Origin: Verrucomicrobiota bacterium
GTDB lineage: Bacteria; Verrucomicrobiota; Verrucomicrobiia; Limisphaerales; Fontisphaeraceae
Assembly (NCBI GenBank): GCA_037139415.1
Contig: JBAXGN010000061.1
Span: forward strand, 1-37,989
Reading direction: 5' to 3'
Length of the DNA: 37,989 bases
Numbering within the stretch: position 1 is the first letter of the stretch; each line of letters starts with the position of its first letter. Shown piece after piece: positions 26,822-35,331 of this stretch. The notes below the pieces were generated by a model. That model had not been told where the DNA came from. It made no database searches and was given only the letters and a program-made list of their open reading frames with translations. Both the position numbers and the translations under genes were made by a program.

Positions 26822-27287
26822 CTTCGTAACTTAATAATATAGGAACCTGAGTCCGTACTTAAGAACCCAAGTTGCGCTGCTAATAAGTTGGCAGAAAGTG
26901 GCTTACGTAGCAATCTTTTAATGGTGGTGAAATCGCGTCTGCACGTCCGCTTTTCCGCCCGAGGGGTGAGTGGTTTCATCAAATTCATTTTAACCGGAAG
27001 GACGGGCGGTTGGTGTGGCGTCAGCCGATGGAAATCAATTCCCCGGACGTTACGCGCGGCTTCCCATTGACAAGTGTCCACATTGCTTGTGACCTCAATA
27101 TACAGACGCCAACCGATAGCAGGCAAAATGCCAACTATTTGCGTGGCGAGAAACCGCCGAAAAAGGTGCGGGAAAGTCAGGTTGGCTTCCCAAGCCCGCC
27201 ACGAATCAGATGCCCCCCAATAAGGCGTTCGCTTCGCGAAAGATAGTCTTGGAGTTCACCCGGTGAAGCAGGGGCAGCCAAGGCAGG
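26822..27287. other. 466-base gap between giant gene and endonuclease IV
   Basis: No convincing gene. The largest open frame (26809-27126, minus) has no domain-like sequence and overlaps the start of the giant gene. A small hairpin (27228-27232 with 27236-27240, loop TTC) is present. The stretch before the giant gene's start is AT-rich (TATATT at about 26836-26841 read on the minus strand) and may hold its promoter. Confidence 0.5.
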
Positions 27288-28148
27288 CTAGCTTGCTGCA
27301 GTCGTTTTGAGCAAGGATCGCAGTACCGCCAGGTTCTCAACGTCCTCGTGGAGGTCCTCGGACTTGGGCGTTTCCAGGCAGCCGGGATGGTTTATGAAGC
27401 GCGGATCGTTGACGATGTGGCGGAAGGCTTCCTTGCCGATTTTGCCTTGGCCGATGCCCGCGTGACGATCTACGCGCGAGCCCAAATCGGTCTGGGAATC
27501 GTTCAAATGAAACGCGAGGATTTGTTTCACGCCAATCAGCTTGTCCAATTCCCGGATCGCCTTGGCCCAGCCGTCGGGCGTGCGGAGGTCATGGCCGGCG
27601 GCGAAGAAGTGGGCGGTATCCAGGCAGAGCCCGAGCAGCTGGGGGTGGTCCACGCCATCGAAAATTCCCGCCAAGTGAGTCGCGGTGTAGCCCAGGCAGG
27701 TCCCTTGGCCCGCCGTGTTTTCCAGCGCGATGCGCACCGGGGATTTGGGTGTCAGGCGGACGACTTCGTTCAATCCCGCGATGATTTGTTTTAACCCAAC
27801 CGCCTCACCTTGTCCCAGGTGCGCGCCGGGATGGAGCACCAGGAAGGGCAGGCCGAGCGATTCCGCCAGTTGAATTTCCTGCACCAGGGATTTGATGGAT
27901 TTGTCGCGATTCTCCGAGGGCGGTGCGCCGAGGTTGATCAGGTAACCGGTATGTCCAAAGACGGCGGCCAGCTTGCTCGCGGCCAGTTCGTTGGCGTAGC
28001 GGCTCAGGTCCTCCGGGGCGTACGGCTTGCCGAACCATTGGAGGTTGCTCTTCACGAATATCTGACACACATGACCCATAATCCTTTGGCACCTAACCAG
28101 AGCCATATGAACACCACCAGCAGTAGAACAATGTGCGCCAAAAAGCAT
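27288..28148 (-). CDS. nfo: Endonuclease IV (deoxyribonuclease IV)
   Basis: 286 residues; an AP endonuclease that cuts 5' of abasic sites and some oxidised bases in base-excision repair, with three zinc ions in a TIM barrel. The N-terminus (FGAHCSTAGGVHMAL) and QIFVKSNLQW match the family. All nine metal ligands can be traced: His66 (FGHTGYLINLG), His106 (LVLHPGAH), Glu143 (ALENTAGQG), Asp178 and His181 (CLDTAHFFAAGHD), His215 (AFHLNDS), Asp228 and His230 (DRHAGIGQG), and Glu260 (LETPK). These lie within a few residues of the Escherichia coli positions. Length is typical (about 280-285). It stands alone on its strand, divergent from the sigma-factor operon. Confidence 0.97.
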   Translation of the reverse strand: MLFGAHCSTAGGVHMALVRCQRIMGHVCQIFVKSNLQWFGKPYAPEDLSRYANELAASKLAAVFGHTGYLINLGAPPSENRDKSIKSLVQEIQLAESLGLPFLVLHPGAHLGQGEAVGLKQIIAGLNEVVRLTPKSPVRIALENTAGQGTCLGYTATHLAGIFDGVDHPQLLGLCLDTAHFFAAGHDLRTPDGWAKAIRELDKLIGVKQILAFHLNDSQTDLGSRVDRHAGIGQGKIGKEAFRHIVNDPRFINHPGCLETPKSEDLHEDVENLAVLRSLLKTTAAS

Positions 28149-28551
28149 GCCATCAAACTACCCTTTATCCTTTAATCCGCAAAACTAAATTCTCAGGTAT
28201 AAAATCAAGATCATGAGGGCAAAGAAATACACTTGCCCTCTGTGACAGAAAAATAGTTCAGCAGATTTGGATGAGCTTACTATAGTTTATTGTTGAGACA
28301 TGACTCTAGCGAGACTTCATTGCAATGGCTTGGTTATATCTACTTTGAATAAAGCGAGTTGTGAATAGTAGTCCCTTAAAATCTCCTTGAAACTGTTTGA
28401 GACCTGAGACTACCTGCCACAAAAACTTGTAACAAAACGGCGGCGGTTTGCGATTAGCGATTAGATGAACACCGCGACTGGAATCCGTATAACTGCATTT
28501 TGCCTGCAATCCAACTTGTCAGGCGCGGGGCGTTTTAGTACCTATTGCCTT
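28149..28551. other. 403-base divergent gap upstream of the sigma-factor operon
   Basis: No gene is supported. It contains a perfect 8-bp inverted repeat (28215-28222 with 28233-28240, ten-base loop) without a T-run, so a regulatory site is more likely than a terminator, and a tandem CGATTAG (28450-28463). Promoters for nfo and for the sigma-factor operon should lie here, but no box was clear enough to call. Confidence 0.45.
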
Positions 28552-29160
28552 GTGGAAGTAATTGATCTGAGCGCATTACAGCAGGGTGACGCGGATGCTT
28601 GGCAAGCCGCTTTTCGCTCCTTTTACCCCTATGCCTTTGCGGCGGCGCAACAAAAACTCACCAGTTTTCCCGGCGATGTTGAGGATGTGGCGATTGAAGC
28701 CCTTGAACAACTGGTGGACAAGGTCAAGGAATTGAGTTCTGCGGAGATGCTAAAGCCGATGCTGATCTGTATTGCTGAACGTCTGGCGATCAGTCATATC
28801 CGCGAACAGTTGGCCAAGAAACGCGGCAGCGGAAAGGTTGAATCGTTAAACAAGCCCGATGAAGATGTGATCGATCCACCCGATCCCCTGGATGCTTTGG
28901 ATCGGGTGCATCAATCGGAGTTGGCAGTTGTATTGGCTGGCCTGCAAAAGGATCTCAAGCCGGAATGGAATGATATAATACAGGATTTCTTCTTTGATCG
29001 GTTAAAATACGAAGAGATTGCGGCCAAGCGAAACCTGGCGGTGGGGTCGGTGGGCGTATATTTGAAGCGGGCCTTGGGCGTGCTTCAGAGCAAAATGAGT
29101 CAGCAACCTAAACTGCAAGCGGAACTCTTAACGCTGATCCGCTGCCTATTCTGCCTATGA
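28552..29160 (+). CDS. ECF-type RNA polymerase sigma factor
   Basis: About 202 residues from a GTG at 28552. The frame is open to an ATG at 28465, but those 29 residues are not sigma-like, and the family core starts at VIDLSALQQGDADAWQAAF, so GTG is preferred; neither start has a Shine-Dalgarno. Region 2 is FRSFYPYAFAAAQQKLTSFP and DVEDVAIEALEQLVDKV. Region 4 is WNDIIQDFFFDRLKYEEIAA and KRNLAVGSVGVYLKRALGVL, a helix-turn-helix for the -35 element. The linker (DEDVIDPPDPLDALD) is acidic. The stop overlaps the anti-sigma start by 4 bases (ATGA). It probably directs RNA polymerase to the promoter of this operon and perhaps others, held in check by the next gene's product. Confidence 0.9.
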   Translation: MEVIDLSALQQGDADAWQAAFRSFYPYAFAAAQQKLTSFPGDVEDVAIEALEQLVDKVKELSSAEMLKPMLICIAERLAISHIREQLAKKRGSGKVESLNKPDEDVIDPPDPLDALDRVHQSELAVVLAGLQKDLKPEWNDIIQDFFFDRLKYEEIAAKRNLAVGSVGVYLKRALGVLQSKMSQQPKLQAELLTLIRCLFCL

Positions 29161-29843
29161 ACGAGCAACGATTTTTTGATTTGGTGATGCAGGAAGGCGC
29201 CGGGCAGTTGAATGCGGCGGAACGGGAAGAATTGCAAGCATGGCTCACTACCCAGCCAAATGCCAAAGCGGAATACGCCAAGCTACAGGAACAGGCTCGA
29301 TTGGCTAAACAAGTCAGTCCGATGCTTCACGCCATGAACTACCCTGCTAAAGTTGAACTGCCGTTGTATGCAGAGGAACGGTTGAAGACGAAGGTGGTTC
29401 AGACCTTTGCCAGACCCGAACGACCTAAGCCAACCTGGTCATGGAAAATGTGGTTGGCGATGGCTACGTGCGTGCTCATGGTCGCGATTGTGGCTGTCCG
29501 CCAAGTACAGCCGTCGCAACCAGAAATCCAACTCGCTATGTTAGATACGATTGGTGGTGTGCGTGGGACAGGAGAAGACCCAACCAAAGCCATGACTAAC
29601 GCTGGTTTGGCTTCGACGCTGGTGACGTTCAGTGACAACGCAGCGGCAGCTAAATGGCGTGAACTAGATGCTAAGAAGCTGGTAGTCAAAGTCATATACG
29701 ACCGGGATCACGGTAAAGTAGACGTGCTATATCATGCCAAAGACCAGCCCGTGACCAAGTCGTTTTCCTTAACGGATGAGCAAGAGTTGCCGGGCGTGTT
29801 GCGGGAGGTTGGCAACTGGATTAAACAGCAGGGGCAGCGTTAA
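29157..29843 (+). CDS. Membrane-bound anti-sigma-factor-like protein
   Basis: 228 residues. The N-terminal cytoplasmic part (MNEQRFFDLVMQEGAGQLNA, then AEREELQAWLTTQPNAKAEY) has the helical layout of anti-sigma N-termini. One transmembrane helix follows (WLAMATCVLMVAIVAVR, about 97-113). The extracytoplasmic C-terminus (about 115-228) is a small mixed domain ending in PGVLREVGNWIKQQGQR. No zinc-binding HXXXCXXC motif is seen, so it is not a ZAS-type factor. It overlaps the sigma gene by 4 bases and lies 4 bases before the CHAT-gene start, which supports one operon. It likely binds the sigma factor and releases it on an envelope signal, but that signal is unknown. Confidence 0.82.
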   Translation: MNEQRFFDLVMQEGAGQLNAAEREELQAWLTTQPNAKAEYAKLQEQARLAKQVSPMLHAMNYPAKVELPLYAEERLKTKVVQTFARPERPKPTWSWKMWLAMATCVLMVAIVAVRQVQPSQPEIQLAMLDTIGGVRGTGEDPTKAMTNAGLASTLVTFSDNAAAAKWRELDAKKLVVKVIYDRDHGKVDVLYHAKDQPVTKSFSLTDEQELPGVLREVGNWIKQQGQR

Positions 29844-29847
29844 GGCT

Positions 29848-32800
29848 GTGCTCAATAGATCAGGCATCATTTTTCAGTTGGTCCTATCTTTGGGCATCGC
29901 TTTGGTCACAGGGGCAGCGGAGCTCAATACCGCAGCTTTAATAAGTATCGAGGAGTTGAATGATGCCCAAGCTAAATTCCAACTGTTCCTTCAAGTTGGC
30001 CGGGCTGCTGACGCCTTACCCATTACGAAACAATGGGCGTTGGCCACAGAAACTCGTTACGGTGAATCCACCAATACCGCTACCGCCCTGATGTGGCTGG
30101 CGAATAATTACGCTACCGTGGGAGATTGGAACGGCGCAAAACCTATCTTTGAACGTGCGTTGAAGATGTATGAGAAAATCGTGGGGTCGGAAGCCGTATT
30201 GACGGCGATGGCCATGAACAGATTGGCCTCATTGGAACAGGACATGGGGGATTACGCTGAAGCGTTGGCGCATTATACGCGCAGCTTGGAGATTTTGGAG
30301 AAAGGTTTTGGGGCCAATCATTCCCGCACCCTGAATACGTTGAACAACCTGGCTTCCCTGTACTATGCCCAGAGTGACTATGCGCTGGCGGCCCCGCTGT
30401 TTGAGCGGTGCCTGAAAATACGGGAAGAAACGTTGGGGCCAAGCCATGTCGATACCGCCTATACATTGAATAATTTGGCGATGCTTTACAGTAAGACAGG
30501 TGACTATCGAAAGGCGATTCACTTTTGCGAACGCAGTTTGAAAGCGTTTACGGAGAGTCTGGGGGCGGATCATCCGAACGTAGCTGTGGCACTGGAAAAT
30601 TTGGCGGTTGTCTATCAGACGATGGGGGAATACGCCCGGGCGTCGTCGTTGTTTGAACGCGCTTTGGCGATCAAAGAAAAAGCCTTTGGCCCGGATCATC
30701 CCAGCACCAGCATAGCTTTGAACAACCTGGCTTCCCTGTACTACGAAATGGGTGATTATGCGAAAGCGTTGTTGTGGTTTGAAAGCGGTTTAAAAATTCG
30801 CGAGACGAAGCTTGGGGCGGAGCATCTTGAGACCGCCATCAGCCTGGGTAACCTTGCGCAGGTGTATGAGGACATGAACGATTATGCCAAGGCAGAGGCG
30901 CTTCAACTGCGCGCCCTAAAGATCAGGGAGACTCGTTTGGGAACCAATAATCCGCAAGTGGCGACGACCTTGAATGGTTTGGCTGGGACCTACCAAAGCA
31001 TGGGGGATTACCAGAAAGCGTTGCCGTTGTATCAGCGCAGCCTGGAAATCATGGAACGGGTGTACGGCACGAATCATCTCGATACGGCCAAGGTCCTGAA
31101 CAATCTGGCGTTGTTATTGATTGCCATGCGGGAGCCAACCAAGGCGAAACCATTATTAGCGCGCAGTCTGGCCATACAGGAGCATGTTTTAGGCTCCGAC
31201 CATCGCAATACATTCGCGGCCCTGCAAAACATAAGCTGGTTGCTCTGGATGATGGACTCGACGGTAACACCTGAAATACTGTCCTTGGCTCGGCGGACCG
31301 GCGATGCCGAGGCCAGAAACTTGGGCCAGATTTTGTCATTTACCACCGAAACGCAGCGACTGGCTTATCAAAACATGCACGATCCGTACTCCCTGTTCGC
31401 AAACTTGGGGCAAGCCAAGGAATTGGCGGGAATACTGTTGCATAACAAGGGAATCGTTTTGGAATCGTTACTGGAAGATTGGATCGTGGCTCAATCCTCT
31501 CAGAACCCAGAGATTCAGGCCAAGATTCAACAAATACGAGAACAAGGCCGGCAATTAATTCGGCAGCAGACGGTAACCCAGGACAAAAATGAGGCAGAAC
31601 ACCAACAAAGACTGGTTAACCTTGAAAAGATGGAGGCGGAGTTGGAGTCGCAGCAAAAGGCACTGGCACAAAACGTCGCCCGCAGTGGACAGACCAGAAG
31701 ATCGCTAAAGCTGACGCTGGCGGATGTGCAGGCGCAACTGCCAAAGAATGCCGTATTGATTGAATTCGTTCGGTACCAACAATATTTGGGAACCAATCAT
31801 TTTGTCTGGCATTATGGCGCGGTGTTAATTGGCAGCCATCTTAACGCGACCAATGAGCCGATCTGGGTGGCGCTAGGACGGGCTGATCTGATTGAAACGA
31901 ATCTGAGGGCCTATGCGGTCCAAATGCGTGCCAGGGGTCAAGGCGAGCCAATCTTGCTACGTTCCTTGCATGACCAATTATGGCAGCCGATCCAAAAGAA
32001 CCTGCCCAAGACTATCCGTACGGTGATTCTCTCCCCTGATGCTGAACTCAATTTCTTAAGCTTTGCGACTTTGGTAAACCCTCTTGGTCAGTTTTTGGGG
32101 GAACAATATGCAATTCAATATGTGGCCAGCGGACGGGACCTAGTGGTGGGCAGCAGGGCAAAGCCAGGGCGGGATATGGTTATCTTTGCCAACCCGCTGT
32201 TCAAGGCAATGCCGAAGGCAAATCTGGCCTTAGTCAATCAAGTGCGGTTGGGCATGTCAGACTTGAATCGTGGAGATTACACAAATCTAAACCTATTGCC
32301 CTTGCCGGGAACGGAGCGAGAGGCTGATTTCTTGAAAACCAATGCCGCTCGCTGGCATTTAGAACCACGGATATTGCTTGGTCAAGAAGCGCAGGAAGTG
32401 GAAATTCATCATCTTCAGGCTCCGTATGTGCTGCATCTGGCAACGCATGGCTTTTATCTGCCATCGATAATGTCCACGAATAACCTGCCAGAAACCTTGG
32501 GAGTGAGGCGTCCGGTATCCTTGAAGAATCCGATGCAGCGAAGCGGGTTGGCTTTAGCCGGAGCGCAAGTGACGTTAGATGCTTGGAAGCGCGGTGAAAC
32601 TCCAGATTCCTTGAATGATGGTATTCTAACCGCACAGGAAGTAGGCTTGCTGGATTTGCAAGGAACCTGGCTGGTAGTGCTTTCAGCGTGCGATACCGGC
32701 ACCGGCAAAGCGCAGGCCGGTGAAGGGGTGATGGGCTTGCGCCGTGGTTTTATGCTGGCCGGAGCCCAGAACCTGTTGATGACGCTCTGGCCCATCTCCG

Positions 32801-32994
32801 ACAAATACACGGCGCTGGTCATGAATGATTTCTATGAGGAAGCGATGCAAACTAAGCAAGCGCCCGAATCATTGGCTAAAGTACAGCGCAAGTGGCTGGT
32901 CCAATTGCGTGAACAATATGGCGCGTTGATGGCCGCTCGTTTAGCAGGACCGTTTGTCATGACGTATCAAACGTCCGTGCCGCCTCAGCCCTAG
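29848..32994 (+). CDS. TPR-CHAT protein (caspase-like cysteine protease domain)
   Basis: About 1048 residues from a GTG at 29848, 5 bases after the previous stop; the ATG at 29776 lies inside the anti-sigma gene and is rejected. The N-terminus (SGIIFQLVLSLGIALVTGA) is hydrophobic and may be a signal peptide or anchor. Nine 42-residue TPR repeats (about 75-452), of the kinesin-light-chain type (LNNLASLYYAQSDYALAAPL, FERCLKIREETLG), are followed by a degenerate tenth. A charged coiled linker (553-625) leads to the CHAT domain (about 635-1040). The candidate dyad is His867 in LHLATHGFY and Cys948 in LSACDTG, and the closing GVMGLRRGFMLAGAQNLLMT is typical. CHAT domains are relatives of caspases and separase. 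Substrate and role (programmed death, signalling or a defence response) are not shown. Confidence 0.93.
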   Translation: MLNRSGIIFQLVLSLGIALVTGAAELNTAALISIEELNDAQAKFQLFLQVGRAADALPITKQWALATETRYGESTNTATALMWLANNYATVGDWNGAKPIFERALKMYEKIVGSEAVLTAMAMNRLASLEQDMGDYAEALAHYTRSLEILEKGFGANHSRTLNTLNNLASLYYAQSDYALAAPLFERCLKIREETLGPSHVDTAYTLNNLAMLYSKTGDYRKAIHFCERSLKAFTESLGADHPNVAVALENLAVVYQTMGEYARASSLFERALAIKEKAFGPDHPSTSIALNNLASLYYEMGDYAKALLWFESGLKIRETKLGAEHLETAISLGNLAQVYEDMNDYAKAEALQLRALKIRETRLGTNNPQVATTLNGLAGTYQSMGDYQKALPLYQRSLEIMERVYGTNHLDTAKVLNNLALLLIAMREPTKAKPLLARSLAIQEHVLGSDHRNTFAALQNISWLLWMMDSTVTPEILSLARRTGDAEARNLGQILSFTTETQRLAYQNMHDPYSLFANLGQAKELAGILLHNKGIVLESLLEDWIVAQSSQNPEIQAKIQQIREQGRQLIRQQTVTQDKNEAEHQQRLVNLEKMEAELESQQKALAQNVARSGQTRRSLKLTLADVQAQLPKNAVLIEFVRYQQYLGTNHFVWHYGAVLIGSHLNATNEPIWVALGRADLIETNLRAYAVQMRARGQGEPILLRSLHDQLWQPIQKNLPKTIRTVILSPDAELNFLSFATLVNPLGQFLGEQYAIQYVASGRDLVVGSRAKPGRDMVIFANPLFKAMPKANLALVNQVRLGMSDLNRGDYTNLNLLPLPGTEREADFLKTNAARWHLEPRILLGQEAQEVEIHHLQAPYVLHLATHGFYLPSIMSTNNLPETLGVRRPVSLKNPMQRSGLALAGAQVTLDAWKRGETPDSLNDGILTAQEVGLLDLQGTWLVVLSACDTGTGKAQAGEGVMGLRRGFMLAGAQNLLMTLWPISDKYTALVMNDFYEEAMQTKQAPESLAKVQRKWLVQLREQYGALMAARLAGPFVMTYQTSVPPQP
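30070..31203 (+). repeat. Nine tandem 126-bp TPR units
   Basis: Regular 42-residue repeats with a pattern of xTxALNNLAxLYxxxGDYxK followed by AxxLFERxLKIxExxLGxDH (each shown in two parts). Units 3 to 8 are very similar in sequence; units 1, 2 and 9 are more diverged. Such arrays usually form a superhelix that binds a partner protein or peptide. Confidence 0.9.
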
Positions 32995-33409
32995 TTCAGA
33001 TTTTCTTCATTCAGCACACCTATTCGCTGCGCGTTTTCTATTGCAAGTGCCTTTCCATAAGCATTCTGCCAGTTCGTTATCTTAATTGTAATAAAGTCCC
33101 AACCCTTTGCGATTGGTATTACGTAGGGCGGAACTGAAACTGGTAATGGCCAGTGGAAGGGAACCCCAAGAAAAGACCGAAATAGCGAACGACAAATGCA
33201 GCACAATTTACCAGCCGGTCCGCTCAAACCAAGAATGGAGGTGGTTAACCGATAATGAATGCTTCGTGGCCAGGATCACCAGGCTCCGGTCACCAAAAGC
33301 TTAAGCGAAAGCCGGTAGAGTTGCCTAATTGGCGCGGTACCCACTCTATATTAAACGGTGTACCAATGCGGGTTGCCGCCACCGCACAAAATACAGGCAG
33401 CATCTTATT
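32995..33409. other. 415-base gap after the CHAT gene
   Basis: No gene is firmly supported. A minus-strand frame of 78 codons (32991-33227) ends with protein-like sequence (GWDFITIKITNWQNAYGKAL) and may be a remnant. A TTGCCT (33321-33326) and TATATT (33347-33352) lie 58 bases before the start at 33410 but are 20 bases apart, wider than usual. No terminator hairpin with a T-run was found for the CHAT operon. Confidence 0.4.
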
Positions 33410-33856
33410 ATGACTAATAACTCGAATACGGTTGAAGTTACTAACGATAGTGAATTCCTGACGATTGTTGAAGTGCCGACGCTGGCCCCGGCGGGCCTCC
33501 GGACCGCAACGATCACGGGATTGGTGATGGAAAACGGGAAGAAAGAGGATGGGACGCCGACGAAAGCGCTCAAGCTCACGGGCGAGTTGGAGGACACGGA
33601 CAAGGCCGGCAGCAAGTTCCAGGTGGAGAAGCGCTACAATATGCTGGAAAATGGCCGTGGCAAGGCGCAGTTCCTGAAGGATGCCAGCGCCATTGTAGGC
33701 CGGAAACTGGGTGACAGCGACCTGGTGCGTTTCAACAAGACGGCGCTGGTTGGTCAAAAGGTGTTGTGCGAGATCAAGCACAACAAGAAGGGCAAGCACT
33801 GGGAAATGACGGTGGGTGATTTGCAGGCCATCGCCAAGGCGGCTACCCAGAGCTAG
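33410..33856 (+). CDS. Small protein, possibly OB-fold/ssDNA-binding, upstream of the RepA-like ATPase
   Basis: 148 residues from the ATG at 33410; the frame is open back to 33329, but the earlier residues are not protein-like. A beta-rich core (FLTIVEVPTLAPAGLRTATI, TGLVMEN, KALKLTGELED, AGSKFQVEKRYNML) is followed by a helix (AQFLKDASAIVGRKL) and further strands (LVGQKVLCEIKHNKKGKHW, EMTVGDLQAIAK). Charge and strand layout suggest a small OB-fold nucleic-acid-binding protein such as those encoded beside replication ATPases, but no family is recognised with certainty. It lies 72 bases before the ATPase gene with a terminator between them. I cannot name its activity. Confidence 0.6.
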   Translation: MTNNSNTVEVTNDSEFLTIVEVPTLAPAGLRTATITGLVMENGKKEDGTPTKALKLTGELEDTDKAGSKFQVEKRYNMLENGRGKAQFLKDASAIVGRKLGDSDLVRFNKTALVGQKVLCEIKHNKKGKHWEMTVGDLQAIAKAATQS

Positions 33857-33869
33857 TCAGGCGGCAAAT

Positions 33870-33909
33870 GGGGCGGACCTGGTGCAAGCCATGTCCGCCC
33901 CTCTTTTTT
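33870..33909 (+). terminator. Terminator between the small OB-like gene and the ATPase gene
   Basis: A perfect 9-bp stem (33870-33878 with 33893-33901), with a further short inner pairing (TGG with CCA) in its loop, is followed by TCTTTTTT (33902-33909). It is only 14 bases after the stop of the first gene. It would limit read-through into the ATPase gene. Confidence 0.82.
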
Positions 33910-33927
33910 ATCCAGCACTCTTTCCCT

Positions 33928-34908
33928 ATGAATACATTGAATGATTCGGTGGAGTCGTCCGAAGACTTTATATCCATCGCTTCCGAGGCTTCCAGCGTCA
34001 CGAGTCTTCCCCCTATTCAAACGGCCCGGGAATTGTTGGCCAAGGAACACGCCATGCCCAAGGAACTGATTTGCGGGCTGCTGCATCAGGCGACCAAAGG
34101 CGTGCTGGCCGGCTCCAGCAAAGCGGGTAAGACCTGGTTGCTGTTGGACATGGCCTTGAGCGTGGCGTCGGGCACGGTGTTTCTGAAATGGCCGACCAAA
34201 CCGGCCAGGGTTTTATATGTGAACCTGGAGATTCATCCGGTGTTCATGAAGCAACGGTTGGAAACGATGATGCGCTGCAAGCAGGTGAACTGCGATTTGG
34301 ATATTTGGACGTTGCGCGGGCTGACCTTGGATTCGGCGGCGATGTTGAATGCGATAATTGAACGGGCGCAAACGGGCTATGGACTGATTGTTGTGGATCC
34401 CATCTATAAACTCATGGTGGGACGTTCGGAAAATGTGGCGAGTGGGGTTGGGGTGTTGTGCCATAGCATGGAGCGCTTGATGGTGGAGACGGGCGCGGCG
34501 GTGGTGTATGCCCATCATTTCACCAAAGGCAACCAGTCCAAAAAGAAAGCCATGGACCGCATGAGTGGGTCAGGCGTGTTTGCCAGGGATGCCGATACCA
34601 TTGTGACGGTGACCGAATGCCAGACCGAAGGCTGCTTTGTGGTGGAGACGAAACTGCGTAATTTGGTTGAGGCGGAGCCGTTTGTGGTGCAATGGGATTA
34701 TCCTATGATGAAAGTGCGGGATGATTTGAGCCCGGAGCTGGAGGCGGTAAATATATTGGATTGGTTGACCGAGCCACTGACCACAACTGAATGGGAAACG
34801 GTGGCGCTGCGCAATGGCATATCGCGGGCGACGTTCTACCGTATGAAAGCAAAGGTCGTCTCCCAGCTTGTGCTCGATGGGAAAAAGTGGAAACGGCGTG
34901 AGACGTGA
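33928..34908 (+). CDS. RepA/KaiC-like AAA ATPase
   Basis: 326 residues from the ATG at 33928; a longer frame from 33868 would run through the terminator and is rejected. The Walker A motif is GSSKAGKT (residues 62-69), Walker B is GLIVVDP (152-158), and a VVYAHHFTKG motif (His196-His197, Lys200) matches the RepA/DnaB-like and AAA_25 pattern. LLHQATKGVLAGSSKAGKTW and LYVNLEIHPVFMKQRLETMM are typical of plasmid- and phage-type replicative helicase/ATPases. The C-terminal 40 residues (LTTTEWETVALRNGISRATF) read as a helix-turn-helix. It probably forms a ring on single-stranded DNA, either in replication of a replicon or as part of a regulatory system. The small possible ssDNA-binding protein gene just upstream fits this. 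Confidence 0.85.
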   Translation: MNTLNDSVESSEDFISIASEASSVTSLPPIQTARELLAKEHAMPKELICGLLHQATKGVLAGSSKAGKTWLLLDMALSVASGTVFLKWPTKPARVLYVNLEIHPVFMKQRLETMMRCKQVNCDLDIWTLRGLTLDSAAMLNAIIERAQTGYGLIVVDPIYKLMVGRSENVASGVGVLCHSMERLMVETGAAVVYAHHFTKGNQSKKKAMDRMSGSGVFARDADTIVTVTECQTEGCFVVETKLRNLVEAEPFVVQWDYPMMKVRDDLSPELEAVNILDWLTEPLTTTEWETVALRNGISRATFYRMKAKVVSQLVLDGKKWKRRET

Positions 34909-35331
34909 GACTTTGAGACCTATTACCGGCGACACCTCCGCTGTCATCCACCCTGGTTTCAGTGCCGACGCGTCCTGGGCGGTTTTACGCGTTTTACTGG
35001 CCAAACTTCCGATCCCAGTGATTTAAACTGGGCAGGTGAGGCCAGTTGGGGGCGGGTTACTTAAAGGATTTTGGCCGCCCGCCCGCCAAATTTTCGATTA
35101 GAGCTGCCGATCAGGCACCCCAACCCCATTTTTCATGACCGAAAAAACGCCTGTGCGCCCCAATTCAGCCCGGTTTACAGCGTTTTTTAGGTTAACCGGG
35201 ATGCACTGCAACGGCAGCAGAAACACCAAATTCCGCGCGCACCGTAAATGGAAACTTGCCACGGTTCTATCCTCGAAATAAACTCGTCTCATGAACCGTA
35301 CCGCATCACGTCTGTTTACGCATAACGTCTT
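34909..35331. other. 423-base gap with nested inverted repeats
   Basis: No gene is supported; a 64-codon minus frame (35098-35292) lacks any protein-like pattern. Two structures stand out. An outer 7-bp inverted repeat (34996-35002 with 35040-35046) encloses an inner 6-bp repeat (35014-35019 with 35027-35032). Further along, 35169-35175 pairs perfectly with 35194-35200. Neither has a T-run, so they look more like binding or origin-type sites than terminators. Confidence 0.5.

Noticed and set aside
26809-27126. 105-codon minus-strand frame upstream of the giant gene
   Set aside because: It overlaps the giant gene's start in another frame and has no protein-like composition or motif.
29776-29847. 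ATG at 29776 as start of the TPR-CHAT protein
   Set aside because: It lies inside the anti-sigma gene in another frame; the GTG at 29848, right after the stop, gives a hydrophobic N-terminus and normal operon spacing.
29848-32994. TPR-CHAT as the protease of a type III-E CRISPR (Craspase) system
   Set aside because: No CRISPR array, no gRAMP-like effector and no Cas1/Cas2 in the window; the gene sits with a sigma/anti-sigma pair instead.
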